A stretch of 64,000 bases of DNA from NCBI RefSeq assembly GCF_030403435.1, contig NZ_JAUEPH010000005.1:124001-188000 (forward strand). The letters run 5' to 3'. Below are positions 9,267-17,115 of the stretch, piece by piece. Below the pieces are notes generated by a model, which had not been told where the DNA came from, made no database searches, and was given only the letters and a program-made list of their open reading frames with translations. The position numbers and the translations under genes were made by a program. The stretch is from Algoriphagus sediminis. Lineage in GTDB: Bacteria; Bacteroidota; Bacteroidia; Cytophagales; Cyclobacteriaceae. Position 1 is the stretch's first letter. Every line of letters starts with the position of its first letter.

Positions 9267-9299
9267 CAAAGGTACGTATTATCCTTAATTGGATACAAA
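9267..9299 (-). promoter_or_regulatory. Bacteroidota-type promoter for purM
   Basis: On the minus strand TTTG (9299-9296), 21 bases, then TACCTTTG (9274-9267) match the -33/-7 consensus of the Bacteroidota primary sigma factor. The -7 box ends 28 bases before the purM ATG. The -33 box shares bases with the U-tract of the upstream gene's terminator. Confidence 0.7.
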
Positions 9300-9330
9300 A
9301 AAACCCTTTGAACTCTGATGTCCAAAGGGT
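9297..9330 (-). terminator. Terminator of the PorE-like gene
   Basis: On the minus strand ACCCTTTG, a 12-base loop and CAAAGGGT form an 8-bp stem followed by seven T. It starts 28 bases after the stop codon of the gene that ends at 9358. Confidence 0.85.
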
Positions 9331-9357
9331 TCTTTATCCCATAGCAGGCAGACTGGC

Positions 9358-11289
9358 CTATTGGTCAATCTGAATCACCTTAAATTCTGTTCGTCGATTA
9401 ACCTGATGTTCCTCTTCTGTCTGTGCATTTTCTATAATCAGCTGACGCTTACCATATCCCTTCGCCACCAGCCTGTCTGCGTCTATTCCTTGAGAAACGA
9501 TGTAATCTACAGCTGATTGTGCTCTACGTTGAGTCAAATCATCATTATACGCATCGGTCGCTCTTGCATCTGCGTGTGAACTCAGCTCGATTCTTATGGT
9601 TGGATTATCCTTTAGGATCTGAACAAGTTTATCTAGCTCCAAGGCCGCATCGGGTCGAATATCTGCTTTATCCAAATCGTAATAAATATTCTCCAAGACT
9701 ATAGACTTGTCCAAAATCAATTGATCCAATACAATCGTGGTATCCAGAGTTACATTGGTTACTTCTTGGATTAGTGTGGATGGATCCGGAGTTTTTCCGT
9801 TTGTGGTATAAGGGACAGACTTGGAGAAATATCCAGATTTTGATGCAATGATAGTGTAGTTCTCATCTGGTGCCAAAGTGAACCTCACCCGACCCGTAGA
9901 GTTCGAGAAGTTACCATCCATCTGTTGGTTTTGAGCATCATAGAGCACTACTCTTGCTTGTTCTAGTACTGCGTCTGGCTCTCCGGCAACTCGCTGCTTG
10001 GTGAAAACATTTAGCAGAACATTCACGATTTTCGGTTTCGGAGTTTTATCCTCGAAGTAGTAGATATCATCATTACCAGCTCCACCTTCTCGATCTGATG
10101 AAATGAAACCTTGTTTTGGATACTCAGTAAAGGAAATGGCAAAATCATCCATTTTGCTATTGAAGGATGGGCCTAAATTGGTGATGATCTGCTCCCCCTC
10201 ATCATTCACCTCCGCTACAAATAAATCCAGCTTTCCATAACCTGGCTGACCATCTGAAGCAAAAAAGAATTTCCCATCTGGTGCTGGACGCGGGAACATC
10301 TCATTTCCCGGAGTATTGATATTCGGACCAAGATTTACCGCGTTTCCGAAATCTCCATTCGCAAGTTTTGTGGCTTTATAAAGGTCAATTCCCCCATACC
10401 CGCCTGGACGATTTGAAGCAAAGTAAAGTATTTCTCCATCCGGGCTGAATGCCGGAGTACTATTCCACCAAAATTCATCTTCATTTACTTCCATCCAAAT
10501 CGGCTGAGTGAACCCAGCTCCTCTAAAATAGGAGGCGAACAAAGCTGTTTCCGGAAGATCTTTTGGAGAAAGTGAATTTCCTCTGGCGTAAATAATGGTA
10601 TTTCCATCAGGACTGATGGCTATTGCAGCCTGATTAAGGCCTTCTTCATTTCTGAACTCTGGCAAGGCCTGTATGCCGTTGACATCTACTCGTAATCCAT
10701 CAGATCGAGCTCTGAAGAGTTTTGTATAGGGCGAACCATCGGCAGCGTAAATACCTGAAGCTTGCCTTCCGCTCGTGAAATAAAAGTAATCTTCGCTCGT
10801 GATCGGCGCATAATCTGCACCCGCAGTATTCAACTCCTGAAAATTAACCAGCTCATAGTTTTCCCAATAGTCACTAATTCCCTCGGCCAGTTCAATGGCT
10901 TTGGTTTGTCTTCTGGCTTCAGCTATATACTCTTGATCTGAAGTGTAGTCTTCTGAAAGCTTAAAGGCCTCATTTGCCTTTTCATACTCTTGCTGGGCTT
11001 TGTAGCCCAAACCCAATCTGTAATATGCTTCAAATGAAGGTTCTTCTTCTACTAGCTTCTCGTAGTAGGGTACAGACTCTTCAATTCTATTTGAAAGCCT
11101 ATAGCTTTCTGCGATAACCTGATTTGCCTCAATATTGTCGGGATCCTCCTCCAAAATTTGCCCATAGGTATTGATGGCGTATTGATATTCACCCGATAGA
11201 AATTGATCATTTCCTTTCTCCTGAAGGCTTTTACAAGCTCCAAGCAGGAGGAGTAGAACGAAAATCTTTCCGAAAAAATGTTGTTTCAT
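9358..11289 (-). CDS. TPR / PD40-propeller / CRD / OmpA lipoprotein, PorE-like
   Basis: A 643-residue outer-membrane lipoprotein. I start at the ATG at 11289, which gives a signal and lipobox (MKQHFFGKIFVLLLLLGACKS); the frame is open 29 codons further upstream without a signal. Domains in order: TPR-like helices (about 25-140); a PD40/WD40-type propeller with repeats such as SPDGEILYFASNRPGGYGGIDLY and PAPDGKFFFASDGQPGYGKLDLF cut to the SPDG/ASNRPG pattern; a carboxypeptidase-regulatory-like domain (TGRVRFTLAPDENYTI); and an OmpA C-terminal domain (SSHADARATDAYNDDL, NRRTEF) for peptidoglycan binding. This order is that of PorE of the type IX secretion system. Many Bacteroidota encode paralogs, so exact orthology is uncertain. 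Confidence 0.85.
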   Translation of the reverse strand: MKQHFFGKIFVLLLLLGACKSLQEKGNDQFLSGEYQYAINTYGQILEEDPDNIEANQVIAESYRLSNRIEESVPYYEKLVEEEPSFEAYYRLGLGYKAQQEYEKANEAFKLSEDYTSDQEYIAEARRQTKAIELAEGISDYWENYELVNFQELNTAGADYAPITSEDYFYFTSGRQASGIYAADGSPYTKLFRARSDGLRVDVNGIQALPEFRNEEGLNQAAIAISPDGNTIIYARGNSLSPKDLPETALFASYFRGAGFTQPIWMEVNEDEFWWNSTPAFSPDGEILYFASNRPGGYGGIDLYKATKLANGDFGNAVNLGPNINTPGNEMFPRPAPDGKFFFASDGQPGYGKLDLFVAEVNDEGEQIITNLGPSFNSKMDDFAISFTEYPKQGFISSDREGGAGNDDIYYFEDKTPKPKIVNVLLNVFTKQRVAGEPDAVLEQARVVLYDAQNQQMDGNFSNSTGRVRFTLAPDENYTIIASKSGYFSKSVPYTTNGKTPDPSTLIQEVTNVTLDTTIVLDQLILDKSIVLENIYYDLDKADIRPDAALELDKLVQILKDNPTIRIELSSHADARATDAYNDDLTQRRAQSAVDYIVSQGIDADRLVAKGYGKRQLIIENAQTEEEHQVNRRTEFKVIQIDQ

Positions 11290-11327
11290 CTGAAGGTGAT
11301 CTTTCTTAGAGGTTGGAATATTACTAA

Positions 11328-11816
11328 TTAATTTGGAAAGTATTTGTTTAGCCAGCTTTCCGAGATGGGTATCCATAATCGTTGCAACTCTCTTTTGGTC
11401 TGAATCCTCGGATTGATTACCTCCTTATCTGCTGAAATTTTGCTTTCTGCCAAAGCTGTTTTGATTCCAAGAGCAGGTAATACCTGGATTTCTTCTTCGC
11501 TCTTTTTGATACTAACCTTTCCTTGATCCCTAAGATTTAGCCCCAGCTCACTCTCGATTTCACTAAGAACCCTTACAGAACTATCAATCGAACAGCCACT
11601 TGCTCCAAGATTACTTTCATCTACTGCAAGGACCAGGATCTGATCATTCAGAATAGTAAAAGAAGTTGGCATCAAAGTTCCATGAGTGTTCCAGTTTTGG
11701 CAAAACTGCTTCAATCGATCTTCCACCATCGAAATTTCATTGGAATTTAATTTTCTGTTAGCCTGATAAATCCAGATTCGTGCATCCTCTGGCATTTCCT
11801 CAAATTCGAGATACAT
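11328..11816 (-). CDS. Conserved Bacteroidota protein of unknown function (often mislabelled ABC transporter ATPase)
   Basis: A 162-residue soluble protein with no signal peptide and no Walker A motif. It contains SCSID-like Cys (GASGCSIDSSVRVLSEIE) and a C-terminal RLWIPISESWLNKYF. I recognise it as a small protein widespread in Bacteroidota whose database label as an ABC ATPase has no support in its sequence. It ends 38 bases before the PorE-like start and runs in the same direction, so the two are probably cotranscribed. Function unknown. Confidence 0.7.
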   Translation of the reverse strand: MYLEFEEMPEDARIWIYQANRKLNSNEISMVEDRLKQFCQNWNTHGTLMPTSFTILNDQILVLAVDESNLGASGCSIDSSVRVLSEIESELGLNLRDQGKVSIKKSEEEIQVLPALGIKTALAESKISADKEVINPRIQTKRELQRLWIPISESWLNKYFPN

Positions 11817-11837
11817 AAGTAGGTATTTTGTACAAAG

Positions 11838-11869
11838 AAAAACCCTTTCTACCTAACGGCAAAAAGGGT
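11838..11869 (-). terminator. Terminator of the Fe-S oxidoreductase operon
   Basis: On the minus strand ACCCTTT / AAAGGGT form a 7-bp stem with a 14-base loop followed by five T. It begins 23 bases after the stop at 11893. Confidence 0.7.
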
Positions 11870-11892
11870 CAAATTGATTCAATTTGTAAAGA

Positions 11893-12687
11893 TCAAATTC
11901 CCATGTCCTTGGCAACCATTTCAGCCAAATCCATAACCTTCACCTCTTGCTCTTTCTCTTTGTTTTTCACGCCATCGGTCATCATCGTTAAGCAAAAGGG
12001 GCACCCCACAGCAATGGCATTAGCGCCAGTAGCCAGGGCTTCTTCCGTTCTTTCGATGTTAATATCTTTTTTACCAGGCTCGGGTTCTTTAAACATTTGA
12101 GCTCCGCCTGCTCCGCAGCAAAGTCCTTTGGTACGGCATCTTTTCATTTCTACTAATTCTACGTCCAAAGCTTTGATGACTTCTCTTGGGGCTTCATAGA
12201 CATCATTTGCTCGACCCAGATAGCAAGAGTCATGAAAGGTGATTTTCTTTCCTTTGAACTCACCTCCACCTTTCAATGCGATTTTTCCTTCATTGATTAA
12301 TTCCTGAAGAAATTGAGAATGATGAATCACCTCATAATTTCCGCCAAGGGCCGGGTATTCATTTTTAATGGTGTTGAAACAATGGGGACAAGCTGTCACC
12401 ACTTTTTTGACTTCATACCCATTCAGGACCTGAATATTTGCTACCGCCTGCATCTGAAAAAGAAATTCATTTCCTGATCTTCTGGCAGGATCCCCTGTAC
12501 AGGCTTCTTCAGGGCCTAAAACGGCAAAGCTTACGTTCACCTTGTTCAGGATTTTCACAAAGGCCTGGGTTACCGCTTTGTAGCGATCGTCAAATGATCC
12601 GGCACAACCCACCCAAAAAAGAACTTCAGGAGTTTCGCCTTTGGAGGCCATTTCGGCCATAGTTGGTACTTTATAATTTTCGGACAT
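11893..12687 (-). CDS. CCG-domain (Fe-S) oxidoreductase, HdrB/HdrD-like
   Basis: A 264-residue cytoplasmic protein with two cysteine-rich CCG domains as in heterodisulfide reductase HdrB/D and GlpC. Seen are VGCAGSFDDR, ACPHCFNTIKNEYP in the first domain, and HDSCYLGR, CRTKGLCCGAGGAQM and CPFCLTMM in the second. Such proteins bind non-cubane or cubane Fe-S clusters and take part in thiol-disulfide or quinone-linked electron transfer. The membrane partner with two ferredoxin motifs lies 108 bases upstream in the same direction, and the two probably form one complex. The electron donor and acceptor are not evident. Confidence 0.85.
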   Translation of the reverse strand: MSENYKVPTMAEMASKGETPEVLFWVGCAGSFDDRYKAVTQAFVKILNKVNVSFAVLGPEEACTGDPARRSGNEFLFQMQAVANIQVLNGYEVKKVVTACPHCFNTIKNEYPALGGNYEVIHHSQFLQELINEGKIALKGGGEFKGKKITFHDSCYLGRANDVYEAPREVIKALDVELVEMKRCRTKGLCCGAGGAQMFKEPEPGKKDINIERTEEALATGANAIAVGCPFCLTMMTDGVKNKEKEQEVKVMDLAEMVAKDMGI

Positions 12688-12691
12688 ATTG

Positions 12692-12738
12692 TGATTTACG
12701 ATTTGGGGATTTATGATTTACAATCTGGGATTTACGAA
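12692..12738. repeat. Short degenerate direct repeat in an intergenic spacer
   Basis: Copies of GATTTACGATTTGGG-like units (GATTTACGATTTGGGG, GATTTATGATTTACAATCTGGG, GATTTACGA) follow one another between the two Fe-S oxidoreductase genes. The unit is imperfect and AT-rich. Confidence 0.5.
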
Positions 12739-12795
12739 TGTTGAATGTCGACTGATGGATTTGGAACTATGATGTGTAAAACCTGCAACTATCAA

Positions 12796-14130
12796 TTACT
12801 TTATCTCTTCTTCTTTCACTTCATTAGCCCAATTGAATCGATCCTGAGGGCTGAATTTCCATGGAGCGAAACTAGTTTCCATGTTTTGGTACATCGCGTT
12901 CCACTGTGCAGGAGTACCAGATTCTTCCATGGCCACATATCTTCTCATATTCAAAATAATCGAAAGTGGGTCGATATTTACCGGACAAGCTTCCACACAA
13001 GCATTACAACTTGTACAAGCATTTAGCTCCTCTTTGGTGATGTAATCTCCAAGAAGGGATTTACCATCTTCAAGTCCCGGCCCGCCAGAATCAAGGCTCT
13101 TTCCCACCTCCTCAGCACGATCTCTCACATCCATCATGATCTTTCTTGGGGATAGTTTTTTACCCGTCAGATTAGCTGGGCATTCACTAGTGCATCTACC
13201 GCACTCTGTACAAGAATATGCATTCATGACATTGACCCAGCTCAGGTCATTGATATCCTTGGCACCAAACCTCGGGATTTCGGCAGGGGGCTCTGAAGGA
13301 TTTTCGGTTGGGATACCCAACATCATATTTACTTCATTCGTGACTTCTGGCATATTTACCATTTCACCTTTAGGTTTCAGATTAGAATACCAGGTGTTTG
13401 GGAAGGCAAGGAAAATATGCAAGTGCTTCGAATAGGTGACATAGACTGCAAAAGCCAAAATACCTACAATATGAAACCACCAGGCAAATCGCTCAATGAA
13501 CACTAAGCTCCCTGTACTCATTCCTTCAAAAAGTGGCTGAATCAAGCTGCTAAAGAAAAGGGTCCCCAGAACCACATAATGTTCATCTCCCCGGTTTGCA
13601 AGGATTTGATCTGTCGCATTCATGGTCAGGATGGCTACCATCAGAACGATCTCAATTACAAGGATCAAGTTGGCATCCAGAGTCGGCCATCCTTTCATTT
13701 CGGGCTTTGTGAACCGCTCCACCTTACTAACATTTCTTCTGGTAAGGAATACCACGCAAGAGAGTAGCACCGCCACAGCCAGAAATTCGAAAACATTCAT
13801 TGCAACAGTGTAGGCACCGCCAAGTAATGGTGCGAATAGTCGGTGCGTGCCTAGAAGTCCATCCAGAATAAATTCCAATACTTCAAGGTTAATTACCACG
13901 AATCCCACATAAATAAGCAGGTGTAGGAAAGCAGGGAGCAATCGCTTAAACATCTTTTGCTGGCCAAAAGCCACGAGCGCCATGGTTTTCCAACGCTCGC
14001 CGGGCTGGTCATTCCGGGTTTCAGCTTTGCCGAGCATGATATTTCTGCGAAGGAATTTGATCCTTTTGGTCAATATAATTCCCGCCACGGCCAGGATGGC
14101 GATAAAAATTATTTGGGGTAAAAAGCTCAT
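12796..14130 (-). CDS. Membrane-bound 4Fe-4S ferredoxin-type oxidoreductase subunit
   Basis: A 444-residue protein. The N-terminal half has about five or six hydrophobic segments and resembles HdrE/DsrM/NarI-type quinone-reacting membrane domains. The C-terminal half carries two ferredoxin motifs: CTECGRCTSECPANLTG and CTSCNACVEACPVNIDP, each able to hold a 4Fe-4S cluster. It probably passes electrons between the quinone pool and the CCG-domain partner encoded downstream. The pair looks like a fused form of the DsrMK/HdrDE arrangement. Substrate unknown. Confidence 0.85.
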   Translation of the reverse strand: MSFLPQIIFIAILAVAGIILTKRIKFLRRNIMLGKAETRNDQPGERWKTMALVAFGQQKMFKRLLPAFLHLLIYVGFVVINLEVLEFILDGLLGTHRLFAPLLGGAYTVAMNVFEFLAVAVLLSCVVFLTRRNVSKVERFTKPEMKGWPTLDANLILVIEIVLMVAILTMNATDQILANRGDEHYVVLGTLFFSSLIQPLFEGMSTGSLVFIERFAWWFHIVGILAFAVYVTYSKHLHIFLAFPNTWYSNLKPKGEMVNMPEVTNEVNMMLGIPTENPSEPPAEIPRFGAKDINDLSWVNVMNAYSCTECGRCTSECPANLTGKKLSPRKIMMDVRDRAEEVGKSLDSGGPGLEDGKSLLGDYITKEELNACTSCNACVEACPVNIDPLSIILNMRRYVAMEESGTPAQWNAMYQNMETSFAPWKFSPQDRFNWANEVKEEEIK

Positions 14131-14184
14131 ACAGTAGTAATTATGAAGTAAGGCTGTTTGTACTTAATTTTTTTTCTAAAATGA

Positions 14185-14215
14185 TTTGGTTCAAAATCCC
14201 AATTACCTACCTTTG
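14185..14215 (+). promoter_or_regulatory. Bacteroidota-type promoter for tRNA-Phe
   Basis: TTTG (14185-14188), 19 bases, then TACCTTTG (14208-14215) match the -33/-7 consensus exactly. The tRNA starts 12 bases after the -7 box. Confidence 0.75.
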
Positions 14216-14226
14216 CATCACTTTAC

Positions 14227-14299
14227 GGTGATGTAGCTCAGTTGGTAGAGCATCGGACTGAAAATCCGTGAGTCGGTGGTTCGAATCCACTCATCACCA
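14227..14299 (+). tRNA. tRNA-Phe (GAA)
   Basis: The 73-base cloverleaf has acceptor stem GGTGATG/CATCACC, D-arm GCTC/GAGC, anticodon loop CTGAAAA with GAA at 14260-14262, T-loop TTCGAAT and discriminator A. Position 27-43 is a T-T mismatch. The CCA end is not encoded. It has its own promoter and terminator and is transcribed alone. Confidence 0.97.
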
Positions 14300-14300
14300 C

Positions 14301-14338
14301 AAACCCCGTTTTGATTCATTTCGATTCGGGGTTTTTTT
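14301..14338 (+). terminator. Terminator of tRNA-Phe
   Basis: AAACCCCG pairs with CGGGGTTT across an 18-base loop, and a T-tract follows. It begins 2 bases after the tRNA. Confidence 0.85.
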
Positions 14339-14528
14339 ATTTCCATTCTCTTAACTCCTGGCATTTTTGGGTGTTTAAAACTTAATGCAAATTAGCAAAT
14401 ACTCGGCATGCATACTATTTTTCAATCTTATTTAAATTCTTTCTAAAGCTTAACATGGGGCTTTTTACTGGCTTTTCTCCATTAAAAACTACGATTTTGA
14501 AAAAAGTCAAAAAATTTTTGTCCCAAAG

Positions 14529-14557
14529 TGTAACATTTCAAAAACCTGTGCATCACT
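14529..14557 (+). promoter_or_regulatory. Possible ECF-type promoter upstream of the sigma gene
   Basis: TGTAACATTT carries the AAC core typical of ECF sigma -35 elements and lies 27-36 bases before the ATG at 14565. CATCACT at 14551-14557 may serve as the -10. This would allow autoregulation, but no second copy was found in the window to support the consensus. Confidence 0.3.
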
Positions 14558-14564
14558 ACTACGA

Positions 14565-15050
14565 ATGAGTTCATTTTTTGAAGCATATATCTGGTCTCAA
14601 AGAGGCAAGCTATACCGACTCGCATATTTCTGGGTAAAGGATAGAGCCCTTGCGGAAGATTTGCTTCAAAATGTTTTCGAGAAGTCTGTGGAAAAAGAAG
14701 CCGAGTTAAAAGAACATCCAAATCCTGTCGGTTGGTTAATGACCAGCTTGAAGAATGAGGCCCTGATGCATTTCAGGCAGTCTAAGCGAATCGAAACGAT
14801 TCAGGCAGTGGAAGATGTCATGGAGGTGAGTGAGGAAGATTCAGATGCCACCGAAAGGGTGCAAAGAGTCATGAAATTAGTTCAGGGACTTCCGGAAAAA
14901 CAAAGAGAGATTTTCCAGCTCAGAGAAGTGGAAGGTTTGACCTATGAGGAGATTGCTTCCTATTTGGAGGTCTCAGAAGATCAAGTCAAAGTCAATCTAC
15001 ATCGAGCAAGAAAATCGATCAGAGAAAAAATTCAAGTCCAAAGGAAATGA
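14565..15050 (+). CDS. ECF-family RNA polymerase sigma factor
   Basis: A 161-residue sigma-70 factor with only regions 2 and 4. Region 2 spans about residues 5-75 (YRLAYFWVKDRALAEDLLQNVF). Region 4, the -35 binding helix-turn-helix, spans about 100-155 (LPEKQREIFQLREVEGLTYEEIA, cut to its LPEKQRE...LTYEEIA pattern, then VKVNLHRARKSIRE). It directs RNA polymerase to a small regulon in response to an envelope signal. The next gene overlaps it by four bases and encodes a likely membrane anti-sigma factor. It heads a tightly packed five-gene operon. Confidence 0.93.
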   Translation: MSSFFEAYIWSQRGKLYRLAYFWVKDRALAEDLLQNVFEKSVEKEAELKEHPNPVGWLMTSLKNEALMHFRQSKRIETIQAVEDVMEVSEEDSDATERVQRVMKLVQGLPEKQREIFQLREVEGLTYEEIASYLEVSEDQVKVNLHRARKSIREKIQVQRK

Positions 15051-15499
15051 GCATGGAAAGCAGATTAAAGGAATTACTAGATAAATACTGGGAAGCGGAA
15101 ACTTCCCTGGATGAGGAGAAAGAAATTCGAGAATTACTCCTGGCAGTGGAGGGATTTGAAGATGAGAAGTTGCTTTTCGGTGGCCTCGACGAATTAAGTG
15201 AAATGGAGCCTCAGCTAAAAAGGCCAGAGGGAAAAGTTAAAGAGACTAAAGTTAGAAGAATCACCCCGGTATGGCTCAATTGGGCTGCTTCAATTTTAAT
15301 TCTGGTCAGCAGCGTTTGGGTCTGGCAGTATACCGAGCAGCGCAAAGCTGAAAAGGAGGCTTATGAAGAAGTGATGATGGCTTTGGCCATGATTCAGACC
15401 AATTTATCTAAAGGTAAGGAGAGTATGAAGGAGATTGAAGATTTGAAATATTTAAACACGACCAATCAGATTTTTGGTCAGGAACTGATGAATAAATGA
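15047..15499 (+). CDS. Putative anti-sigma factor, single-pass membrane protein
   Basis: A 150-residue protein with an acidic N-terminal cytoplasmic domain (LLDKYWEAETSLDEEKEI), one transmembrane segment (about residues 77-97, LNWAASILILVSSVWVW) and a helical outer tail. Its ATG overlaps the sigma stop (ATGA), and it overlaps the next gene the same way, showing translational coupling. Size, topology and position are those of a Bacteroidota anti-sigma factor. It has no recognisable zinc-binding HxxxCxxC motif, so the class is not the ZAS type. Confidence 0.72.
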   Translation: MSMESRLKELLDKYWEAETSLDEEKEIRELLLAVEGFEDEKLLFGGLDELSEMEPQLKRPEGKVKETKVRRITPVWLNWAASILILVSSVWVWQYTEQRKAEKEAYEEVMMALAMIQTNLSKGKESMKEIEDLKYLNTTNQIFGQELMNK

Positions 15500-16029
15500 A
15501 AAAATTAACCGCACTAGTACCCGTATTACTTTTGCTTTGGGCCTTTCAGGCCAAAGCTCAAGATGATGCTATCCAGAAGTTTTTTTCAAATTATACTGAG
15601 GATGACAGGTTTTCTCGAGTGTACATCTCACCAAAGATGATGCAAATGGCAGGAGGTTTCCTAAAGAATAATTCCGAGGATGATGAATCAAAAGAAGTGG
15701 GAAGTATCATATCAAAGATTCAGGGTATAAGAATCCTGAGCTCGGATGAGGTCGACGGATTGAAATTTTACGAAGACGCCATGTCTACACTTACCTCAAA
15801 TAAATATGAGGAGCTAATGGATGTTAAAGATCGATCCTCCAAGCTGAAATTTATGGTCAGAGAAGAAAATGGCCTGGTTAAGGAACTACTGATGGTATCA
15901 GGAGATCAGGAGGATTTCGCGCTGCTATCCATGTTGGGATCATTCACCTATGAGGACCTCAATATTCTCGCAGAGACGACCGAAATTCCAGGGATGGAAG
16001 AATATAGAAAAGGAAAAAATCAACCTTAA
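15496..16029 (+). CDS. DUF4252 secreted protein
   Basis: A 177-residue protein with a signal peptide (VPVLLLLWAFQAKAQ) and the DUF4252 pattern: a short helix with FFSNYTEDDRFSRVYISPKMMQM, a ISKIQGIRILS strand and a LMVSGDQEDFALLSMLGSF segment. The family is Bacteroidota-specific, and its role is unknown. It is the first of two DUF4252 genes in this sigma/anti-sigma operon and overlaps the anti-sigma stop. It is probably a periplasmic or outer-membrane sensor or effector of the sigma regulon (inference). Confidence 0.82.
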   Translation: MKKLTALVPVLLLLWAFQAKAQDDAIQKFFSNYTEDDRFSRVYISPKMMQMAGGFLKNNSEDDESKEVGSIISKIQGIRILSSDEVDGLKFYEDAMSTLTSNKYEELMDVKDRSSKLKFMVREENGLVKELLMVSGDQEDFALLSMLGSFTYEDLNILAETTEIPGMEEYRKGKNQP

Positions 16030-16050
16030 ATCGTGCAGAAAAGAAAAAAC

Positions 16051-16560
16051 ATGAAAAAATTAATTTATACCACCGTATTATTTTTATGTGCCACAATGAT
16101 GGTACAAGCTCAGAGCGATCCGTACCAGTCAGTCAATACCAAGCTAGGTAAAGATGCTCAGCAGCCAGAAGTGCTCTGGCCTTTTGAAATGGAAGGTGTA
16201 GCCGTAGAAGACATTTCTATGAAATATGAAGCTCCATTTAAAGAAGTAGGCTCAAATATCACATTTGACTTTAACGAATTTGAAGAGGTAAAAAGCGCTG
16301 TATACGATCTTAAAAAGTTAGATAGGAATCTTATCATTCAGGGTTTTGAGGAAGGAATTCCTGAAGGCTTTGAAGAGGGTTTCAAGAGAGTAGACAGTAA
16401 TGATTTTGTCATCATGTCAACTAAAAGTGGAGACAAAACTCCTGAAGAAGTTTATCTCCTGGTAGGTAGTAAAAAGCAGGCAGAACTGCTCTACTTTAAG
16501 TATGGAGAGAATGCTTCTGAGCTACATGAGAAAATAAAAATTGAACTAACCAATAACTAA
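16051..16560 (+). CDS. Secreted protein of unknown function in the sigma/DUF4252 operon
   Basis: A 169-residue protein. I chose the ATG at 16051 over the GTG at 16033 because it starts a typical signal peptide (MKKLIYTTVLFLCATMMVQAQ). The mature part is acidic with VKSAVYDLKKLDRNLIIQGF and a C-terminal LLVGSKKQAELLYFKYGENA. It is shaped like DUF4252 proteins but I cannot place it in the family with confidence. It sits between the two DUF4252 genes. Confidence 0.7.
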   Translation: MKKLIYTTVLFLCATMMVQAQSDPYQSVNTKLGKDAQQPEVLWPFEMEGVAVEDISMKYEAPFKEVGSNITFDFNEFEEVKSAVYDLKKLDRNLIIQGFEEGIPEGFEEGFKRVDSNDFVIMSTKSGDKTPEEVYLLVGSKKQAELLYFKYGENASELHEKIKIELTNN

Positions 16561-16574
16561 AACAAACCACAATT

Positions 16575-17060
16575 ATGAAAAAGCTAATCCTAACCTTAGC
16601 CCTTTTTGGAGCCGTTTTCGCGGCTCAGGCACAAAGCAAAACCGTAAAAGCCGTATATGAAAAATACAAAGGTGAAGAAGATTTCTTCCATATGGACATT
16701 GGGGGGAACTTCATGAACTTTGCCGAAGGCTTAAAAATAGATATTGATGAGGATGATATGGCCACAGTAGCCAAGTCCATTGAGCATTTGACCTTTTTCT
16801 CCCTTCCGGATGAGATGGGGCAAAATCACCGGGCTGAGTACAAAGCCATAAAAAAAGGACTTGATAAGGAGCGCTATGATTTAATCATGGAAACGGAAGA
16901 TAAGGATAGTGGGATCTCAGTCTATTCAAAGGGTAACAATAATATTTCTGATTTGGTCGTTTTGGTGACTGATGACGATGGAAGCCTGATGATTTTTGAG
17001 CTTGAAGGCACATTCGACAGAGAAGTGGTCAGCAAGGCTACCGCCTATGCAAACAAATAA
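16575..17060 (+). CDS. DUF4252 secreted protein, second copy
   Basis: A 161-residue protein with signal peptide (MKKLILTLALFGAVFAAQAQ). The mature part follows the DUF4252 layout: AVYEKYKGEEDFFHMDIGGNF, a VAKSIEHLTFFSLP segment and ISDLVVLVTDDDGSLMIFEL. It is a diverged paralog of the protein encoded at 15496. It is the last gene of the operon and is followed by a strong terminator. Confidence 0.82.
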   Translation: MKKLILTLALFGAVFAAQAQSKTVKAVYEKYKGEEDFFHMDIGGNFMNFAEGLKIDIDEDDMATVAKSIEHLTFFSLPDEMGQNHRAEYKAIKKGLDKERYDLIMETEDKDSGISVYSKGNNNISDLVVLVTDDDGSLMIFELEGTFDREVVSKATAYANK

Positions 17061-17088
17061 TAATTAAAACTAAACCAGCTATAAAGAG

Positions 17089-17115
17089 CCGATGGAGAAA
17101 TCCATCGGTTTTTTT
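17089..17115 (+). terminator. Terminator of the sigma/DUF4252 operon
   Basis: CCGATGGA / TCCATCGG form an 8-bp stem with a GAAA tetraloop and a seven-T tract. Its T-tract overlaps the ancestral stop codon of the convergent DUF427 gene. Confidence 0.92.

Noticed and set aside
12692-12738. CRISPR-like repeat
   Set aside because: Units are short, imperfect and contiguous without spacers, and no cas genes are present.
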